Source: Bacteriovoracia bacterium (GTDB lineage Bacteria > Bdellovibrionota > Bacteriovoracia > Bacteriovoracales > Bacteriovoracaceae). Taken from it: a DNA stretch of 64,000 nt. How positions within the stretch are numbered: position 1 is the first letter of the stretch; the number at the start of each line of letters is the position of its first letter. Under the pieces are notes generated by a model. It did not search any database, was not told where the DNA came from, and saw only the letters and a program-made list of their open reading frames with translations. Where the stretch lies: contig JAUIIL010000007.1 of assembly GCA_030431635.1 (NCBI GenBank), positions 1 to 64,000 of the forward strand. The letters are read 5' to 3'. Below, in pieces: positions 25,859 to 34,900 of this stretch. The position numbers and the translations under genes were made by a program.

Positions 25859-28800
25859 GTGGTGAGATTTTTACTATCTGCTTTTATTCTCTGTTGTATC
25901 CACCATAGTGCAATGGCCACTGATCCCTGTTACCCTGAAAGTGTAAATAAGTTTTCTCAAAGTCTATCAGAGCGAATCAACGAACTTTCAAAAGCGACTG
26001 ACTCTCTAGATAAACTCTCACAAAGTTTGGGTGTTTTTTATGCCAAAGAGCCCTCTGTCAGCGCCAATCAACTCCAGTACTTACTGGATGAAATGCTCCC
26101 AACGCTTAAAATACTTTTTAATGATTTAGAAATTTATAGTTTTATGAATCGTCATTTCTACGAGCAGTATTTAGAACAAGTGATGGTTTACTCAGCTCAG
26201 CTTATTGAAATTAAAGCTCGTATTTTTAATCTTTATTTTAAATTTTATCACTCCCCACTTCGCTATCATTCAAGTTTTTCAAAGCGCTTCTCAATGGATG
26301 AGTTAAGAAAGCTCAATTTGAAACTTTCTCCCAAGTTTGCTTTTGAACTAAGAGAAGCGATGTTTTCCGATGAGGGGAGAACTATTATTTTTAACGGGTT
26401 TCAAAGTAATAAAGCCAAGCATACTCAAGGAAAATGTGAACCAGCCGTTGTTGAATTTGAAACAAGTGAGCTTGAATTTATCGAGCATGAATTTAATGGC
26501 ATGGCGACTCCTGAGAGTTTAAAGGAATACGCTCTTCTTGTTCAGTTTGCTGCTGTTAATACTGGTGTCATTAATAGGGGATTTTTGGAGAGGATAAATA
26601 AAGAATCAATATCAAAAAAAGATATTCTTCAATGCTCAGAAGGAAGTCTTTATTATAGTGATGAGAGAAATAAACAAAAACTTATTAAAAACTTCCCTCT
26701 TCTCCAAGAAGAAGAGAAGAATATTATTTATTACGATAGGTTTTATTTTAATATTCCTCGTATTGTAGAGGATATTACTTCTTTTCACGCTCCTAAAGAA
26801 GAATTGGTTTATAAGACCATAAAAGAAATCATCAAGGATCCAAAAAATAAGAAACTCTTTCAAGCAAAATTTAGTGAATATCCCGGTGATACAGAATCCG
26901 TTGATTTTTGGATAGAAAGTTTATCCCAAGCTATTTACCAAAAATTAGCAGAAAAAATTAATTCAGAAATTAAATTTGCTGTCTTTACTGCTAATTATAA
27001 TGGAGACTCTCTTTCAGTAGAGAGCATTGCTAATAATATCCAAAACCAAATTCACTATACCTACGTAGACCTAATGAGGTTTTTACTAGAAATAGAGTTT
27101 TCAAATGTTGATACCTTACAAGATCTTAATAAATGGCAATATATTAATCTTGTTTTAGAAAAAGTAAAAAAAGAGAAAGAATTATGGACGACTGGAATTA
27201 GAGAAGTTGTCATCGAAAGATTAAAGCAAAACTATGATCCGAATGTGGATAAGAGCGATTATTATAGGAAAAAGAAAATTCATGAAATACTGACTGCGAT
27301 TGTAACGAAAGTTGATGCTATTTACTTAAAAGAAATTTTAGAAAACAAATTAGATGAAGAAAAAATTAACGAAGAAAGTGAGCAAAGTCTTCACGAGTTT
27401 GAAGTTCTTAAGTTTCCTGAATACAAAGGTCAAGCAAATCTATCTCCTTCAAATATGGAGCTTTTAGGAGAATTTTTCTCTTATAAACTTGAAAAAATTA
27501 AAACAAATCCACTGCTCTCAAAAAGATATATAAGATTATTTCATGGATTAAAATTCAATGGCCCATTAAAAGCGTTAGTAATGAAGTTCTTTGTAGAGCT
27601 AAACCAACGTTTTACAGAAAGGATTAGTAAAGAAGTTCAAATGGATCCTAATATTGATTTAACCCTTGGCCAACTAAGAGAGAGATTTGTTATAAATAAA
27701 ACAATTGTACAGAAAATTTTATGGCAAGAAGCGACTTTATTAGCTCAAGAAATGATGGCCCAATATTCTGAAAAAATCTCTGCTTCAAGGCCAGAATACC
27801 TAACTTATAAAGAGTTAAATAGTTATTTAGAATATGACAAACTTTCACAAAGGTGTTTGCTTTCAAGAGGATGTCGAGGATATAACTCGTATGCCAAAGA
27901 TATTGTCAATAAAATGGAGAATGTGACCTTACAGGAAAACCTAGATGAGAGCCAAGTCACGCGCTATGTTCAGGCGATAGATAACGGTGAGCAAATTCCG
28001 GTTGATTTAAGTGAAATAAAATCACCTCAAGGGATGCCTACTTATGGAAATGATAAAATAAACTATATTGAAGGGAGACCTTTTATCCCTATGTATAAAA
28101 AATTAGATGAAGCACTTTATGACTTTTTCTCCTTTGTTAATATTGTCCCTAGTTTAAGATATCCCAATAAACTGCTTCCAGAGAGCCCTGGATTTCTTCG
28201 TGATATCTATGAATATCAATTTATGCTAGATAAGTTTTTGTCAGATCTTTTGGTAAGAGAGCCTATTTTAAATATTCCTTTTGATAAAAAAGAAACTGCG
28301 ATTAAGAAAGTTAATGTATATGATCCTCAATATAAAAATAGATCAGTTTATTATGAAAAAGAAATAGAAACAGAAAAGAAAGCTCTTTATGCGCTACTGG
28401 ATGCTTATGACATAAAAACGAATGTTTTTAATTTGGACAAAGCTCGAGAAATAATTGAGAAGATTATTACTGTTGCTACCCAAAAAAGTGGGGAAACTTT
28501 AGAGAAATGGTGCTCTGCCAGTTATGCTAATTACAAAATTGATAATAATTTTAAGGAACTCTTTAGAAATTTAACTGGAGTAAGAAAAACACTACAAGCT
28601 CAAATTCAAGGTAAGATATTAAGTGGAGATGAAAGAATAATAGGAGATGGCCAACAAATTTTAGAAAGAATTTCTAAGTTTGATAGTATGCTTGAACAAG
28701 AAACCCAAACAAACTGGCAAAAGGCCCAAAGAGAAATTGTGGAGCCTGTTTCTCTTGTTGTTGGAGCTATTGTTGGTCTCTCTCTCATAGGTTCTATTTT

Positions 28801-30565
28801 TCTATTTGCTGGAGGAGCTCTCTCTACCGCGAGTACGTTGTTTGCTTTTGCAGGGAAAAATATTTTTCTTCTCATCTTCGCAGGTTCTTTTGGGTTAAGA
28901 ATGGTAACTCACTTTTACACGACTCCAACACAACTTCAAAAGCAAAAAAGTATTGGTCAGCTCTATCTTAAAGGACACTCTGCCGTTGACTGGGATAAGT
29001 ATGAAAAAGAAGTTAAAGAAAATTTTCATGAAAGAACAAATAAATGGTTAATACCTGAAGCCGTACTGAATATTTCTTTTTTACTCCCTATTTACCATAG
29101 TGCTAAAAGCTTTCTGGGACTAAAAATTCCTAAAATTCTAAAGAAGTGGGGCGTTCCTATTATCAATGAAGGAAATCTATATAACAAACCAAGAAAGATA
29201 AACCTTAAAGCGGTTTTTAAGTCTAAAACACCTAAAAGCTTTTTTTCGAATACTCAGTCTTATATTTCTTATCATTTAAGACTGTTAAAAAAAGTGAATG
29301 CGAGAAGATACCAACCCTACACGGGAGAGAATATCACTTTATTCTTCAAGAAGTATCTGGAACTTCTAGGAGGAAAGTATCTAAAAGATTCTTATGCTCC
29401 TAAAGCAGTTAAATGGCTAGAGGAGAAAATTGCCAAGATTAAAGGACAGCTTGAGTACGCTGAGTATCACTATCTTCCTAACCCAGTAGCTGAAGAAGGT
29501 GTTTTAAACGTTGTCGACGAATCCCAACGTTTTTATAAACTGAGGTTGGATAAATCAATGAAGCTCATTGAGTTTATTCAAAACCCAAAGCTTTCCAAAT
29601 GGTATTTTGAGCGCTTTACAGAGAAGAGGTTTATTCCTAAAGAGTTGATAAGAAGAGTTCGTGCAGGCGATAAGGCAGCTATTAAAGAGTATATGAAAGA
29701 GTATGGGGAACTCATTGAAAAATTTGAAATTTTAAGAGGACGTCAACGTTTTGAACTCATGAGATCTCTAGAATCTGTCCTAAAAAAGATAAAAGAGTTA
29801 CAGTTGGCGGCAAAAACATCAATTATTGATGATACTGAAGGTGCTATTGCAGCTGAAGGTATTTTTGAGCAGTTATTTAAGATGTCAGGTGATTCATCTA
29901 TTGAAATGCGCGAAATCCTTGCTCTTAGACAGTCAGGCTTCTTTAAGATTTTCCCAAAAGAAATCAAGGAAGTCTTTCATAATAGTTATAAAGACTACTT
30001 CGAGTTGCAATCTGTGAGATACCTCGATTTTATGGGGAAAAGTAAAGCTGCATGGGCCGCAGAGGAGTCAGGTGATACATTTTTTCTTAATGATAGCTTC
30101 TTTGATCCTAGAGAGTTTGGAAAGAGAAGGTATTTTGATTCAAAAAGTGCTACCATTTTTGGAGAGGAAACTGGGGAGAGTATTAAAAATGTACGAACCT
30201 TTAAAGGGATTAGTTTCAAAAAATTAACAGATGCCTCTGTTCCACTTGTTGTGGCTTCATCCTTCATCTATAAGCATTGGCAAAAATATAAAGAAAATAA
30301 AGATGAATCTCAATATGAAGAGGCCATTGAAAATGTTTTAAAAGAACTTCAGCAGTTAGAAAATAGTAAAATTTGGCAAAGCGATTTAGACCAAGAAGAA
30401 CTAAAGGAAATAGCAGATAGAGGTGTTTTGGAAGAGTTAAAGGCTTTTTATGCCATTATTCAATATGAATTGGACCTAGAGCTTGCGAATGATGTGGTAG
30501 ATGGAGCAAGCATTGATACTTTAGGGCAAGCTCTTGAGAAGATTGAGGAGTTAGAGAAAAAATGA
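25859..30565 (+). CDS. Giant exported helical protein with two internal membrane segments, unknown
   Basis: This 1568-residue protein has a GTG start with AAAGG upstream and a clear signal peptide (MVRFLLSAFILCCIHHSAMA, cleavage before TDPC). The mature part is overwhelmingly charged and helical, with many Lys/Glu-rich stretches that could form coiled coils. Two adjacent hydrophobic segments lie at about 964-986 and 1000-1016, so roughly 940 residues precede and 550 follow the membrane hairpin. I recognise no family or catalytic motif. Its near-equal length to the AAA+ protein at 19473 is probably coincidence. It is coupled by a 4-base overlap to the small gene at 30562. Confidence 0.75.
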   Translation: MVRFLLSAFILCCIHHSAMATDPCYPESVNKFSQSLSERINELSKATDSLDKLSQSLGVFYAKEPSVSANQLQYLLDEMLPTLKILFNDLEIYSFMNRHFYEQYLEQVMVYSAQLIEIKARIFNLYFKFYHSPLRYHSSFSKRFSMDELRKLNLKLSPKFAFELREAMFSDEGRTIIFNGFQSNKAKHTQGKCEPAVVEFETSELEFIEHEFNGMATPESLKEYALLVQFAAVNTGVINRGFLERINKESISKKDILQCSEGSLYYSDERNKQKLIKNFPLLQEEEKNIIYYDRFYFNIPRIVEDITSFHAPKEELVYKTIKEIIKDPKNKKLFQAKFSEYPGDTESVDFWIESLSQAIYQKLAEKINSEIKFAVFTANYNGDSLSVESIANNIQNQIHYTYVDLMRFLLEIEFSNVDTLQDLNKWQYINLVLEKVKKEKELWTTGIREVVIERLKQNYDPNVDKSDYYRKKKIHEILTAIVTKVDAIYLKEILENKLDEEKINEESEQSLHEFEVLKFPEYKGQANLSPSNMELLGEFFSYKLEKIKTNPLLSKRYIRLFHGLKFNGPLKALVMKFFVELNQRFTERISKEVQMDPNIDLTLGQLRERFVINKTIVQKILWQEATLLAQEMMAQYSEKISASRPEYLTYKELNSYLEYDKLSQRCLLSRGCRGYNSYAKDIVNKMENVTLQENLDESQVTRYVQAIDNGEQIPVDLSEIKSPQGMPTYGNDKINYIEGRPFIPMYKKLDEALYDFFSFVNIVPSLRYPNKLLPESPGFLRDIYEYQFMLDKFLSDLLVREPILNIPFDKKETAIKKVNVYDPQYKNRSVYYEKEIETEKKALYALLDAYDIKTNVFNLDKAREIIEKIITVATQKSGETLEKWCSASYANYKIDNNFKELFRNLTGVRKTLQAQIQGKILSGDERIIGDGQQILERISKFDSMLEQETQTNWQKAQREIVEPVSLVVGAIVGLSLIGSIFLFAGGALSTASTLFAFAGKNIFLLIFAGSFGLRMVTHFYTTPTQLQKQKSIGQLYLKGHSAVDWDKYEKEVKENFHERTNKWLIPEAVLNISFLLPIYHSAKSFLGLKIPKILKKWGVPIINEGNLYNKPRKINLKAVFKSKTPKSFFSNTQSYISYHLRLLKKVNARRYQPYTGENITLFFKKYLELLGGKYLKDSYAPKAVKWLEEKIAKIKGQLEYAEYHYLPNPVAEEGVLNVVDESQRFYKLRLDKSMKLIEFIQNPKLSKWYFERFTEKRFIPKELIRRVRAGDKAAIKEYMKEYGELIEKFEILRGRQRFELMRSLESVLKKIKELQLAAKTSIIDDTEGAIAAEGIFEQLFKMSGDSSIEMREILALRQSGFFKIFPKEIKEVFHNSYKDYFELQSVRYLDFMGKSKAAWAAEESGDTFFLNDSFFDPREFGKRRYFDSKSATIFGEETGESIKNVRTFKGISFKKLTDASVPLVVASSFIYKHWQKYKENKDESQYEEAIENVLKELQQLENSKIWQSDLDQEELKEIADRGVLEELKAFYAIIQYELDLELANDVVDGASIDTLGQALEKIEELEKK

Positions 30566-31047
30566 AATTGAGCATTCTTTTTTTTATTCTCTCTTTCTCT
30601 TTATTTGGCAAATACGATCCTTTTGTCACTCTTGTTTTCTTTGATGATGCTGATTTTAGAGTAAACCAGCAGTTAGAGTGTTCAACGAAAGGAGATTTTT
30701 ATGGTCTATTTAAGATGAAAAGACCACATTATTTTCACTTTCTACTTTCTGAAGATAAAGAGAAGTATAGCGAGGAATACGTAAAGCTAACAACTTTAGA
30801 TTTTTATTATCCGGTTGAAAAACAAATAGGAGTGGCCAATTTTTTACAAAAAGACTTCGAGCTATGTCAGAAGGTTTTAGTACATCTGCAAAGTTTAAAA
30901 CAACAAGGCAGGCACCGCTTTAGTACTCTTTTGCATGAGTTAAGAGAGGAAGGAATTTTTTATAAAGACGATAAATTTTGGAAAGAAGAGAATTATATTG
31001 GCCCTTCAAAAAGTTCGGCCTTGTTAAAATGGTCATTTAACCAATAA
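30562..31047 (+). CDS. Small exported protein, unknown function
   Basis: This 161-residue protein overlaps the giant gene upstream by 4 bases (ATGA), so it is translationally coupled and probably a partner of that protein. The first ~15 residues (MKLSILFFILSFSLFG) are a signal peptide or anchor. Two cysteines remain (LECSTK and FELCQK) and the rest is rich in aromatic and charged residues. No family is recognised. A perfect bidirectional terminator follows its stop. Confidence 0.65.
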   Translation: MKLSILFFILSFSLFGKYDPFVTLVFFDDADFRVNQQLECSTKGDFYGLFKMKRPHYFHFLLSEDKEKYSEEYVKLTTLDFYYPVEKQIGVANFLQKDFELCQKVLVHLQSLKQQGRHRFSTLLHELREEGIFYKDDKFWKEENYIGPSKSSALLKWSFNQ

Positions 31048-31075
31048 AAAAGCCTATCTTTCGATAGGCTTTTTT
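31046..31075. terminator. Bidirectional terminator between convergent genes
   Basis: AAAAAAGCCTATC and GATAGGCTTTTTT form a perfect 13-bp stem with loop TTTC. A and T runs on the two sides let it work in both directions, for the gene ending at 31047 and the minus-strand gene ending at 31099. Confidence 0.9.
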
Positions 31076-31098
31076 ATTTGAGCTTTATTTATTTGTTC

Positions 31099-32055
31099 TT
31101 AGAGAGAGCAAAGAACACCCGTGATGGCCGCAGATTTATCTGGACAACCTCCACACTGAATTTTTGTTTGTAGCTCTTCTCCCTTAATAAGGTCACCATT
31201 TGTAAGAGTTTCAGCGAAAGCCACATCATAAACACCTTGAGCTTCCTCAAGTGTTAAACTTCCCTTTGTCTTAAGCTTAGTTAGGTAGAGCTCATCAACT
31301 AAGCGAAGATTTTTCATTGAAGCAGCAGCTGTTACATCACAAACTCCAGAAGTTGTTGTCGTTGATGAATAGGGTACTGGCTTACCGATAGCAACATTCT
31401 GCACATTCGCAATTTCTACACGGGCTTGAGCAACCGCAGTAAGGTCTGATCTAAGATTTGGGTATTTAACAGCATGTTGTCCCATAGCTTGTAAGTGACC
31501 GTATAATCTCTCAACCTGTGGCTTTGGAAGACTTTTTATTTGAGCAGCCACAAACTGATTCACCTTTAAACTAAAACCAGTTCTTCTTGATGAAGTTGCT
31601 TTAGAAACTGAGCTAGTCATTGATATTCCTGCTTCAGACTTCATTTCTGCTGATAAACTTTTTGAGTCAGCTAGCATTTTTTCAAGTTGCTCAGATTGAA
31701 CTTTGTTTAAAAGAAGAGTGTTTTGTGAATAAACAGTTGCTTTGACACTTTCAATAAATTCTTTAGCTCTTGCTTCTCCAAGGGCCTCAACTAAAGCACC
31801 TTCTTCAGAAATATTTCCTACTTCTTTAAGAGCACTTATTTCGCTAGAAGTAAGTCTCATTCCTGTTAAACTGTTCTTTACTGCAAGAGAGAAAATTTGA
31901 GAAGCTGCAGCTTCAACTTCAACACTTGCTCTTGTTATTGAAGCGATCTCACTAATAGTTCTCACAACACTGATAGGGTTGTTCGCATAAGTAGCATGAG
32001 TGTAACTCAGGGTTAGACCTAAAACGCTTGTGTATAATATTCTTCTTAATTTCAT
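31099..32055 (-). CDS. Secreted protein, unknown function, in operon with the PrkA-like ATPase
   Basis: This 318-residue protein has a signal peptide (MKLRRILYTSVLGLTLSYTHATYA, cleavage before NNP) and GGAG 9 bases before the ATG. The mature protein is Ala/Ser/Glu-rich and probably helical. Four cysteines cluster in the last ~95 residues (GVCDV, IQCGGCP, VLCSL) and may bind metal or form disulfides. It lies 26 bases downstream of the exported PrkA-like gene on the same strand, so the two form an operon; it could be a substrate or adaptor of that ATPase. No family is recognised. Confidence 0.75.
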   Translation of the reverse strand: MKLRRILYTSVLGLTLSYTHATYANNPISVVRTISEIASITRASVEVEAAASQIFSLAVKNSLTGMRLTSSEISALKEVGNISEEGALVEALGEARAKEFIESVKATVYSQNTLLLNKVQSEQLEKMLADSKSLSAEMKSEAGISMTSSVSKATSSRRTGFSLKVNQFVAAQIKSLPKPQVERLYGHLQAMGQHAVKYPNLRSDLTAVAQARVEIANVQNVAIGKPVPYSSTTTTSGVCDVTAAASMKNLRLVDELYLTKLKTKGSLTLEEAQGVYDVAFAETLTNGDLIKGEELQTKIQCGGCPDKSAAITGVLCSL

Positions 32056-32081
32056 TGTTATTTCTCCTTAACTTTTATTTT

Positions 32082-34619
32082 TTATTGTTGTCTTGCGTTT
32101 TCTTCTCGGAACTTTTTATTTCTAAACTGTCTTACAATATTTAATGCTGATTGAATGGACTCTTCTGAGTAGCCTAATTCATCAATCATAACTCTTGAAA
32201 AGTTATCAAAAACTTGGGCAAAGTTTTCATCAACATTGCCGTTGTTTCTCGTATAACTCCAAAGCTTATCAATACTTGCTGAATTAACTTTTTCTTCAGA
32301 GAGGTATTCCAATATTGTTTGTCTTAACGGTTTCCAAAACTCACCATCTTGACCAGTTCCTTGCATACTAATGAGGTTATTGGCCGAAAGAGGTTGTCCA
32401 TTTCTTTTGTGAAATATCTCTTTGATACGGGCAAGTCTTTTATCATCAATAAGTTCAGGTGTTCCAGTTTGAGTATCATACGTCTTTGCATATGGATCAG
32501 CATTTCTAGCGAGTAAAGATTGCTTGATTTCATTGTAAATTGGAGCCACTTCGTCAGAGCCACTGTTATAAGCTAAAATAATATCTTCCTCTATTGAAGG
32601 AATAATCATTTGTAAGAAAACTCTTTCAGCAAGACCCAGCCACTGATTTCTAATGGTTGGACTATTCTTTGTTACCGCAATTTTCTTTTGCAAGAGACTG
32701 TCATTAAGGACGTGCAAAATTGAATCGTAGGTAATACTTGAAAAGTTTTTATTAACAGCATAATCAAAAAGTTTTCTAATCCAGTTACCAGCGGCATCCC
32801 TGTTAGAAATTCCTGTCAAGCCTTCTTTAAGAGCGTGGTGAAGTTGAAAAAGTTCTTGCTCGACGGAAGGTGGTACCTCATGATCTCCAATAAAGTATCT
32901 AATCCTTACGATAGGATCTCTGAAGACTGGTTTTGTTGGAGTATGCATGTGCCCTAAGCCTTCTTTGTTAACTTCGTTAAGGCTTGTCTTAATACGAGTT
33001 GCTGAAATGATGTAGCTAATAGCTTCAAGAGTATGGGGTGGGATATCAATTGTTTTTCCTCTGTACTCCATACTTAAAGCATAGTTTGATTCATGTGTTT
33101 GTAGTTTTTGCGATTTGGTTCCATTACTTTGAGGTATAGGGTATAGTTTATTAATATCAGCAGTTACCCACTTTTCCCCGCTTGTCTTAGGTCCAATTTT
33201 TTTCATTTTCAGTGACTGTTGAGTTGGTCTCATCATTAAGACCATTGTTCTCGCAATGTCTTGAGGAACGACTCCAAGGTTCATATCAACAGGAGTCATC
33301 CTATCAATAGTTGCCTTGAGTTGCCCCCCTTCAGCGATTGCTTTTTCAATAGACTCAGTGTTGGTAATAACAAGAGGTACGTAATCGAGTTGGATAACTT
33401 GCGAACCACCTAATTCAATTTTTCTTGATTCAAAGGATTCTAAAAGATAGTCGATAAGATCTTGAGGATTTCTCATGAACTCGTCAAATAAAACAACCCC
33501 TCCATGCCCTCTTAGAACCTTACCATTATAGTGGTAAGAATGAGCATCTTTGGGACCTTTTGTAATCTTTACGATAGGGTTATCACTAACAAATAAACCA
33601 GCAAGATCGACATCCTTACCTTGTGCACTTACAAGAGGGAAAATATCTTTTCCTTCCCTAATAATTCTTTTAACTTTAATGTGATTGTCCAAAATTTCGA
33701 TGACTTTTTCATCAGTAAGTTCACCATATTTTTGAGGATATTCTCTCTGATAGTGAGCGATAACTTTATTATAGATAGACTCAGTAATAGGGTCTTTCCC
33801 ATTGAAAACTTTTAATCCCGAAGTTATTTTCTCTTTTACGATGGGTTCAGCTTCTGTAATGATTTGCTCCTGTAAGCTTTTTGGAAGGAGAACAAATGGG
33901 GAGTCATCAATAGGAGCTTCAATTGGAGACATGTACTCCACTGTTTTATTCCCTTGCTTGTAAGAAACGAGCTGGCTTTGATAGTAGAAGCGTAAATCAG
34001 GAATATTTTCAAGACCAACCCATTCAAATGTATAGCGGTAGTAGAAAGGATGTGTTTTAGATAAATTAGATGAAAGTGCTGAGAAAACTCGAGGAAGCTC
34101 AGACTTACCAGTTCCAGAAGTTCCTGCAAGAAGAAGGGCTTTCCCTTTAACTTCGTTACCTTCAGCTTGAGCTTCAAAGTAAGCACCTATTTGTTCAAGG
34201 GCTTCGTAGTTTCCAACAATCATCAACCCATCAGTTAGTTCGGGTGCTCCCCCACTCAATGTAGGATAAATTTTTCTTGTACCGTTATTGTAAATAGGGT
34301 CTTTTACTTCATAAGCTGGAACAGCGTTAAGCCACGCAGCTGTTTTTTGACCGGAGTGCATTAAGTTAATAGGACTTTGAACTAAAAGTTTTTGTTCAAT
34401 CATTTCCTTCAAACTAAACCTTTTGTTCTCAATGTCTCTTTTTTCTGAAGTTGTGAGCTTAGTCACTTTACCACTATAACTTTCATCTACATTACAACCG
34501 GGCTTGGCGGCTGCTAGTAATTTACTTGGTGAAGTGGCAAATAAACTCGCTGCTAGTAAAAACAGTGGTAATTTTCTCATTTTTTTCCCGCTTTTCTTTT
34601 TTTGATTTGTTCCCTTCAT
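32082..34619 (-). CDS. Exported PrkA (YeaG)-like AAA+ ATPase
   Basis: This 845-residue protein starts at ATG 34619 (AAAGGG upstream; an in-frame ATG at 34658 lacks a site). A long basic n-region and hydrophobic core form a signal peptide ending near KLLAAA. Walker A GTSGTGKS is at 166-173. Downstream blocks follow the PrkA AAA domain: MSPIEAPIDDSPFVLLP (PrkA SPVNDHPFCLFNP), NGKVLRGHGGVVLFDEFMRNPQDLIDYLLESFE (PrkA SGALCRANQGIMEFVEMFKAP) and ITNTES then IDRMTPVDM (PrkA AHSNES and LDRVYIVKV). Known PrkA proteins are cytoplasmic AAA+ proteins reported as Ser kinases or proteases that work with YeaH and YcgB/SpoVR. Both partners occur fused at 41189. It is divergent from the giant AAA+ gene at 34901. 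Confidence 0.82.
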   Translation of the reverse strand: MKGTNQKKKSGKKMRKLPLFLLAASLFATSPSKLLAAAKPGCNVDESYSGKVTKLTTSEKRDIENKRFSLKEMIEQKLLVQSPINLMHSGQKTAAWLNAVPAYEVKDPIYNNGTRKIYPTLSGGAPELTDGLMIVGNYEALEQIGAYFEAQAEGNEVKGKALLLAGTSGTGKSELPRVFSALSSNLSKTHPFYYRYTFEWVGLENIPDLRFYYQSQLVSYKQGNKTVEYMSPIEAPIDDSPFVLLPKSLQEQIITEAEPIVKEKITSGLKVFNGKDPITESIYNKVIAHYQREYPQKYGELTDEKVIEILDNHIKVKRIIREGKDIFPLVSAQGKDVDLAGLFVSDNPIVKITKGPKDAHSYHYNGKVLRGHGGVVLFDEFMRNPQDLIDYLLESFESRKIELGGSQVIQLDYVPLVITNTESIEKAIAEGGQLKATIDRMTPVDMNLGVVPQDIARTMVLMMRPTQQSLKMKKIGPKTSGEKWVTADINKLYPIPQSNGTKSQKLQTHESNYALSMEYRGKTIDIPPHTLEAISYIISATRIKTSLNEVNKEGLGHMHTPTKPVFRDPIVRIRYFIGDHEVPPSVEQELFQLHHALKEGLTGISNRDAAGNWIRKLFDYAVNKNFSSITYDSILHVLNDSLLQKKIAVTKNSPTIRNQWLGLAERVFLQMIIPSIEEDIILAYNSGSDEVAPIYNEIKQSLLARNADPYAKTYDTQTGTPELIDDKRLARIKEIFHKRNGQPLSANNLISMQGTGQDGEFWKPLRQTILEYLSEEKVNSASIDKLWSYTRNNGNVDENFAQVFDNFSRVMIDELGYSEESIQSALNIVRQFRNKKFREENARQQ

Positions 34620-34733
34620 GAAGTCTACCCTTTGAAAAATTATAACAATCAATTGCAACAGAAATTGGCTGTAAAGATTTATCTAAAAATTAAATCCATT
34701 GCCGCGCTAATATAAATAAATAAATCTTGAAAA

Positions 34734-34831
34734 AAAGCCCCATTGTAAACTCTACCCAATTTCTTTTTATGACGCTTTGCGCAATCAGGAGTTTTTTAAT
34801 TATACCCTTATAGAGTTTACATAGGGGCTTT
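34734..34831. repeat. Long inverted repeat in the divergent promoter region
   Basis: AAAGCCCCATTGTAAACTCTA (34734-34754, 20 bases after the first) and TAGAGTTTACATAGGGGCTTT (34811-34831) are inverted repeats matching at 19 of 21 positions, with 56 bases between. They flank the candidate promoter of the gene at 34901 in the 281-bp region between it and the PrkA-like gene. They could be paired operator half-sites 77 bp apart, or a stem in a transcript from further upstream. Confidence 0.7.
34777..34806 (+). promoter_or_regulatory. Candidate promoter of the giant AAA+/SpoVR operon
   Basis: TTGCGC and TATACC are separated by 18 bases. The start would be near 34813, at the edge of the right arm of the inverted repeat, so a protein bound there would block it. 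The leader would be about 90 bases. Confidence 0.4.
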
Positions 34832-34900
34832 AAGGGTTGAGTCATTTTTGACTAATATCCAGGATGTTTTAGATCTAAATGGGAAAAAGGTTGCTCTTCT

